Below the pieces are notes generated by a model. The model made no database searches, was not told the origin of the DNA, and was given only the letters and a program-made list of their open reading frames with translations. Positions 60,725 to 64,000 of a stretch of 64,000 bases of DNA are shown here, piece after piece. Source of the DNA: Martensiomyces pterosporus. Its lineage: Eukaryota; Kickxellomycota; Kickxellomycetes; Kickxellales; Kickxellaceae. The translations under genes were made by a program, and so were the position numbers. The stretch lies in NCBI GenBank assembly GCA_025201845.1, contig MU603983.1, positions 16,073 through 80,072 of the forward strand. Direction: 5' to 3'. Every line of letters begins with the position of its first letter. The first letter of the stretch is position 1.

Positions 60725-61531
60725 CTACTCCTTGAAAAGAGTAACTACTCTAACCCCGGTTTCTCTCTCAGCAGCAAAATAGGGCTCAAGTGCTGGCTCG
60801 GCTTCAACGGCTTCAACAAGCCTGCTGAACTCGGGAGCATTGTCGGGTGCAAAGAGATTCAGCTGCTTCTCCAGCGCCCTTGATCCTTCATGTCTGAAGA
60901 ACTTGAAGAAGGCATAGGCAGCGAGATCGATATATGATATGGCGTCGCCAATGTAATGGCCGTTGCTGCCATTCTCCCTCAAGATCCGACTATGCACTTC
61001 AACGAGGGTTCTTGCTTCGGTTTCATACTTCTCCACAAGAGCCTCCTTCCGTGGACCAGTGGCCTTGCAGTACTCGATATGAATCAGCCACACCTCGGCA
61101 AGCTGATCACGCAGCTGTTCCTGGCGGCTAGCGAGCTGGAGATCGGAAGGGACAAGACCAAATTTGCGTGCAATGTAGCGCTCAATCACCTGCGACTCGG
61201 TCAGCCACACCTCGGCAAGCTGATCACGCAGCTGTTCCTGGCGGCTAGCGAGCTGGAGATCGGAAGGGACAAGACCAAATTTGCGTGCAATGTAGCGCTC
61301 AATCACCTGCGACTCGGAGAGGATAAACTCGATGTCGTCCTTGCTATTCTTTTCGAGCAGCACTGGGAGATGCTTGAATGGCTGGTTGTCTTTTTCCTGA
61401 GGCCACTCGGTGCGCTCCTCAACCCAGTCTACCTTGGCAGCAGTGAGCAGAAGACGGATTGTTTCGCCGATACCCTGAGAGCCAAAGTAGCGAAAGACGT
61501 ACGAGTTGGGCAAGGATCCTGTGCTGGCCAT
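60725..61531 (-). CDS. Glutathione S-transferase, sigma-like (copy 2), with internal 39-residue duplication
   Basis: A 268-residue open frame starting MASTGSLPNSYVFRYF, with catalytic-type Tyr11, cis-Pro in FKHLPVLLE and ending VTLFKE. The segment from TESQVIERYIARKFGL to QLAEVWL occurs twice in direct succession because of an exact 117-bp tandem duplication. Removing one copy leaves 229 residues, exactly the length of copy 1, so the duplication is a late insertion. It repeats the glutathione-binding ES element, the linker and the first helix of the alpha domain. A folded enzyme with this insert is possible only if the extra block loops out; loss of activity is also likely. It may be an assembly artefact of a short repeat, but the frame remains open. 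Confidence 0.9.
   Translation of the reverse strand: MASTGSLPNSYVFRYFGSQGIGETIRLLLTAAKVDWVEERTEWPQEKDNQPFKHLPVLLEKNSKDDIEFILSESQVIERYIARKFGLVPSDLQLASRQEQLRDQLAEVWLTESQVIERYIARKFGLVPSDLQLASRQEQLRDQLAEVWLIHIEYCKATGPRKEALVEKYETEARTLVEVHSRILRENGSNGHYIGDAISYIDLAAYAFFKFFRHEGSRALEKQLNLFAPDNAPEFSRLVEAVEAEPALEPYFAAERETGVRVVTLFKE
61084..61317. repeat. Exact 117-bp tandem duplication inside GST copy 2
   Basis: Copies at 61084-61200 and 61201-61317 are identical base for base. The unit begins TCAGCCACACCTCGGC and ends TGCGACTCGG on the plus strand. Its length is a multiple of three, so the frame stays open. Confidence 0.97.
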
Positions 61532-61628
61532 GGCTTGCTAATACCGTGCTGGGTGGGTGTGTTGCAGAGAACAAAAAGGAAAACAGTAGGGAAAGAGCAC
61601 AAGGTGCCAACGGAGTCAGAGCCCCTCG

Positions 61629-61635
61629 CCTTATA
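61629..61635 (-). promoter_or_regulatory. TATA-like box of GST copy 2
   Basis: The minus strand reads TATAAGG 98-104 bases upstream of the ATG at 61531. Confidence 0.4.
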
Positions 61636-61808
61636 TGCGCCTACTAGCTGGCTTAGGCTGCTGGTGGGAGCATACCACAGGACGAAGGCAAAGAGATGCC
61701 CTGAGGAGCAAGCTGAGCAGCGAGAAATATGCGCAATAAAAATAGGATGCATCTTGGGAAAAAGATGTGAGGGATTGGCCGACCTGATTACATCATCATC
61801 CGCTCGGC

Positions 61809-61816
61809 TATAAAAG
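61809..61816 (+). promoter_or_regulatory. Orphan TATA box on the plus strand
   Basis: TATAAAAG is followed after about 30 bases by a CT-rich stretch typical of a transcript start in this genome. No clear gene follows on this strand before the GST copy 3 stop at 62402. Confidence 0.4.
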
Positions 61817-62401
61817 TGCCCCCTCTCCCGCTGGGTAGGAGGCTGCCAGTCTCGCTTAGTTTTTCACCCCCGTATTCATCTAGTATTCCTTTGGACTCCT
61901 ACTCTTAGTTTTCACAAGTTTTCCTATCCTAATTGACGACACCGGCATCCGCCAGTTCGATCAGATGCATCCCACGACTAGGCGGGGGCTTCAACATTGT
62001 CGGGCCAGGTAGAGAAGCGATGGTGTCACAGCCGCTGTTAGCGAGCAGGCCTGCAATGCATAATGCGCATGTGCACACATACCATGTATGCATTGACGAG
62101 TATATTCTCACAACTCCACCACAAGCAACATGCCTTTACTGATATGGCAGGTTGCACATCTGGTCTTGAGGGCGAGGCTTTGCTTAGCTGGAAGATGCTG
62201 GGCACTCTGACTCTGTTCTTTCACTCTTCAGCAAACCCATCTTGTGTCGTGCACGACATTTTCAAATATTTCAATGAGTATACTCGCGCAATATTCTACA
62301 GAAAACCAGCACGTTCCATAGCCAGCGGCTCACCACGTGCTTCTCTGCCAGTAGTTGGTAGTCCGCAAGCCTAATCGCAAAGGTGAGGGTGCAGAGGGAT
62401 T

Positions 62402-63139
62402 TCACTTGAACAGCGTGAGCTCACGGACACCAGTCTCCTTCTCCGCAGCGAAGTAGGGCTCGAGGATAGGATCAGCCTCAATGGCTTCAACGAGTGTGTT
62501 GATCTCCGGCGCATTTTCAGGCGAGAAGATGTTCAGCTGCCTCTCAAGCGCCCTGGGCCCTTCGTGCTTGAAGAACTTGAAGAAAGCATACGCAGCAAGA
62601 TCAGCGTACGAGGTAGTGTTGCCAAAATAGTGGCCGTTACTCCCGTTCTCCTTCAGGATCTTGCTGTGCACCTCAACAAGCTTCCTGGCTTCAGTCTCGT
62701 ACTTCACAGCCAAGACGTCCTTCCTGGGTCCTATAGCCCTGCAGTACCCCAGATGGCAGAGCCACACCTCAGTGAAGCGGTCGCGAACCTGTTCCTGGCG
62801 CGCAGCCTGCTCGAGGTTTGCAGGCAGCAGACCGTACTTGCGCGCAATGTAACGCTCGATGACCTGTGACTCAGAAAGCACGAAATCAACCTCACCCTGG
62901 GCACTCTTTCGCAGCAGCACAGGAATGTGGCCGTATGGCTGGTTTTCCTTCTGCTGGGGCCAGTCTGGGTTTTCCTCGGTCCACTCCACCTGAGCCGCAG
63001 TCAGAAGAAGGCGGGTGGTTTCGCAGAGACCCTGGAGCTTAAAGTAGCGAAGAATGTACGAGTTTTCCGGTTTGCTGCTGCCAGTCATAGTAGAATACCT
63101 GTGTCGGAGGATGCGGACAGCTAATCTGCTGGAAAACAT
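62402..63139 (-). CDS. Glutathione S-transferase, sigma-like (copy 3), possible mitochondrial form
   Basis: A 245-residue frame. From Met18 (63088) it reads MTGSSKPENSYILRYFKLQG and matches copies 1 and 2 throughout: YGHIPVLLR with cis-Pro, LSESQVIERYIARKYGL, NGHYFGNTTSYADLAAYAFF, ending ETGVRELTLFK. The first ATG at 63139 adds MFSSRLAVRILRHRYST, which is Arg/Ser-rich, without acidic residues, and looks like a mitochondrial presequence. The TATA box at 63197 would put the transcript start near 63170, upstream of both ATGs, so both starts are available. The enzyme could therefore be mitochondrial or dual-targeted, unlike its neighbours. It is the most upstream member of the tandem set. Confidence 0.93.
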   Translation of the reverse strand: MFSSRLAVRILRHRYSTMTGSSKPENSYILRYFKLQGLCETTRLLLTAAQVEWTEENPDWPQQKENQPYGHIPVLLRKSAQGEVDFVLSESQVIERYIARKYGLLPANLEQAARQEQVRDRFTEVWLCHLGYCRAIGPRKDVLAVKYETEARKLVEVHSKILKENGSNGHYFGNTTSYADLAAYAFFKFFKHEGPRALERQLNIFSPENAPEINTLVEAIEADPILEPYFAAEKETGVRELTLFK

Positions 63140-63196
63140 AAGAAATGAATGAAGGCACTGGTAAGCAACACCCTGACGCTCACTCTCACTGGGTCT

Positions 63197-63204
63197 CTTT
63201 TATA
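63197..63204 (-). promoter_or_regulatory. TATA box of GST copy 3
   Basis: The minus strand reads TATAAAAG about 60 bases upstream of the first ATG at 63139 and 110 bases upstream of the second at 63088. Confidence 0.5.
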
Positions 63205-63387
63205 TGCAGCTTGCATGGTGTGGAAAGCCCATGTGCACGGGAACAGCGGCGGAAACAGGTGCCCCCCTTTTCGCTCTCACGGCCAGCCATGAAAATAGCA
63301 GATTCCAGATGAATAAAGGAACAACTATATGCCGACACAGACAATAACAGGTCTGCTGCTGCAGTAGCAACGATATCTTTTTGCTGA

Positions 63388-63394
63388 TTAGTAA
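63388..63394. promoter_or_regulatory. Possible Yap1/Pap1-type site upstream of GST copy 3
   Basis: TTAGTAA, the reverse complement of TTACTAA, lies about 250 bases upstream of the copy 3 start. AP-1-like factors of this type drive oxidative-stress genes in fungi. A single heptamer can occur by chance. Confidence 0.25.
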
Positions 63395-63404
63395 GCAAAA
63401 CGAA

Positions 63405-64000
63405 GCTGTAGAGGATGCGTTTTGTTTGTACATCACAGAGCTGCCAAATATAACTTTTTGGGATCAGGGTGTTTCCCTTCTCTGCATGAGACAAGTAGAT
63501 AGCAGGAAGGATACACATGGAAACACCATATGCCAAAGAGCGCTTTTAGGAGGCTTGCCTTGGTGAGCCGAGGCGGATGCTCGCTGTTTCTTCTATTCCT
63601 GATCTTTCAGCCTGGGCGACCACACCGGCTACAAACAGCTCGGCTCGCTGTGTGTGGCGCTGACACCTGTTTCCGTCCAACAAATGAATGCAGATGGCGG
63701 GTGGCAATATAATGTTTCTTCTATTCCTGATCTTTCAGCCTGGGCGACCACACCGGCTACAAACAGCTCGGCTCGCTGTGTGTGGCGCTGACACCTGTTT
63801 CCGTCAAACAAATGAATGCAGATGGTGGCAATATAATGCATCATACGAGCACAATGGCTTGAGCTGCCCGCTGTCGCTGCCAGGATAGGAAATTATATTT
63901 AACACGAGCGCACCAGTTCCCCACATGATTATCTCTTCTGCAAAGTGGAACCTGCTGAGGATTGTGCTGAAACAAGGATACTGGTTCGGCAATCCGCTAC
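63405..64000. other. right-end intergenic region
   Basis: No gene is seen. It contains a tandem duplication of about 128 bases, described separately, and otherwise irregular sequence up to the window edge. Confidence 0.45.
63585..63838. repeat. About 128-bp imperfect tandem duplication
   Basis: Copy 1 (63585-63712) and copy 2 (63713-63838) both start TGTTTCTTCTATTCCTGATC and end in GGTGGCAATATAATG-like sequence. They differ by one base (CCAACA against CAAACA) and a small indel near the GATGG/GGTGG segment. Confidence 0.92.

Larger units (their letters stand above)
61532..62401. other. spacer between GST copies 2 and 3
   Basis: It holds the promoter of copy 2, an orphan plus-strand TATA box with a pyrimidine-rich start-like region, short frames only, and the 3' flank of copy 3. 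Confidence 0.5.

Overview
The window is nuclear DNA from a fungus. Genes are mostly single-exon or carry a few GT-AG introns of about 100-760 bp, and the proteins include fungal types: a Skn7-like HSF-type DNA-binding protein, a Hos4-like ankyrin protein, a CYS3/MetR-like bZIP and Ser/Ala-rich secreted proteins with a GPI-like tail. An Integrator subunit 6 homologue and an exportin-4 homologue, which ascomycete yeasts lack, together with the intron-poor, GC-moderate, low-complexity-rich style, suggest an early-diverging lineage such as Kickxellomycotina. That placement is inference from style and gene content, not from a search. I see no virus, transposon, CRISPR array or biosynthetic cluster.

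Layout. 1-779: 5' end of mitochondrial NAD-isocitrate dehydrogenase (minus). 1342-2601: bZIP factor (minus), then 2.8 kb without a gene. 5442-6222: universal stress protein. 7233-7895: secreted GPI-like protein. 8571-8653: tRNA-Leu(CAG). 8738-9769: MDR oxidoreductase (minus). 10429-14148: Hos4-like ankyrin protein (minus). 15589-18198: RING protein (minus). 19778-20167: second secreted protein. 20610-23033: TACC-like coiled-coil protein (minus). 23701-26349: AP-3 delta (minus). 26787-27790: ATP synthase OSCP (minus, 3 exons). 28215-33205: TFIIH p34/Tfb4, then INTS6. 35174-38977: His-rich orphan and a divergent protein kinase. 39293-41521: eIF3b. 41824-43169: ribosomal protein eL24 (minus, 3 exons). 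43615-44730: enoyl-CoA hydratase. 44982-45064: second tRNA-Leu(CAG). 45243-48587: disordered protein with an RVxF-like motif (minus). 48937-49549: basic orphan (minus). 51338-52664: Skn7-like HSF-domain protein (minus, 3 exons). 53660-57894: exportin-4 (minus, 3 exons), divergent from SAM37/metaxin at 58331-59588. 59693-63139: three tandem glutathione S-transferase paralogues (minus).

There is no operon-like logic. Themes that recur are mitochondrial function (IDH, OSCP, enoyl-CoA hydratase, SAM37), transcription (bZIP, Hos4-like, Tfb4, INTS6, HSF-type) and detoxification (MDR reductase, three GSTs). The strongest leads are the INTS6 homologue in a fungus, an exact in-frame 117-bp tandem duplication inside the middle GST, a possible mitochondrial presequence on the third GST, a kinase-like protein with an altered catalytic loop, and a Skn7-type DNA-binding domain without a receiver domain. 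Nothing here is clearly a wholly new system.
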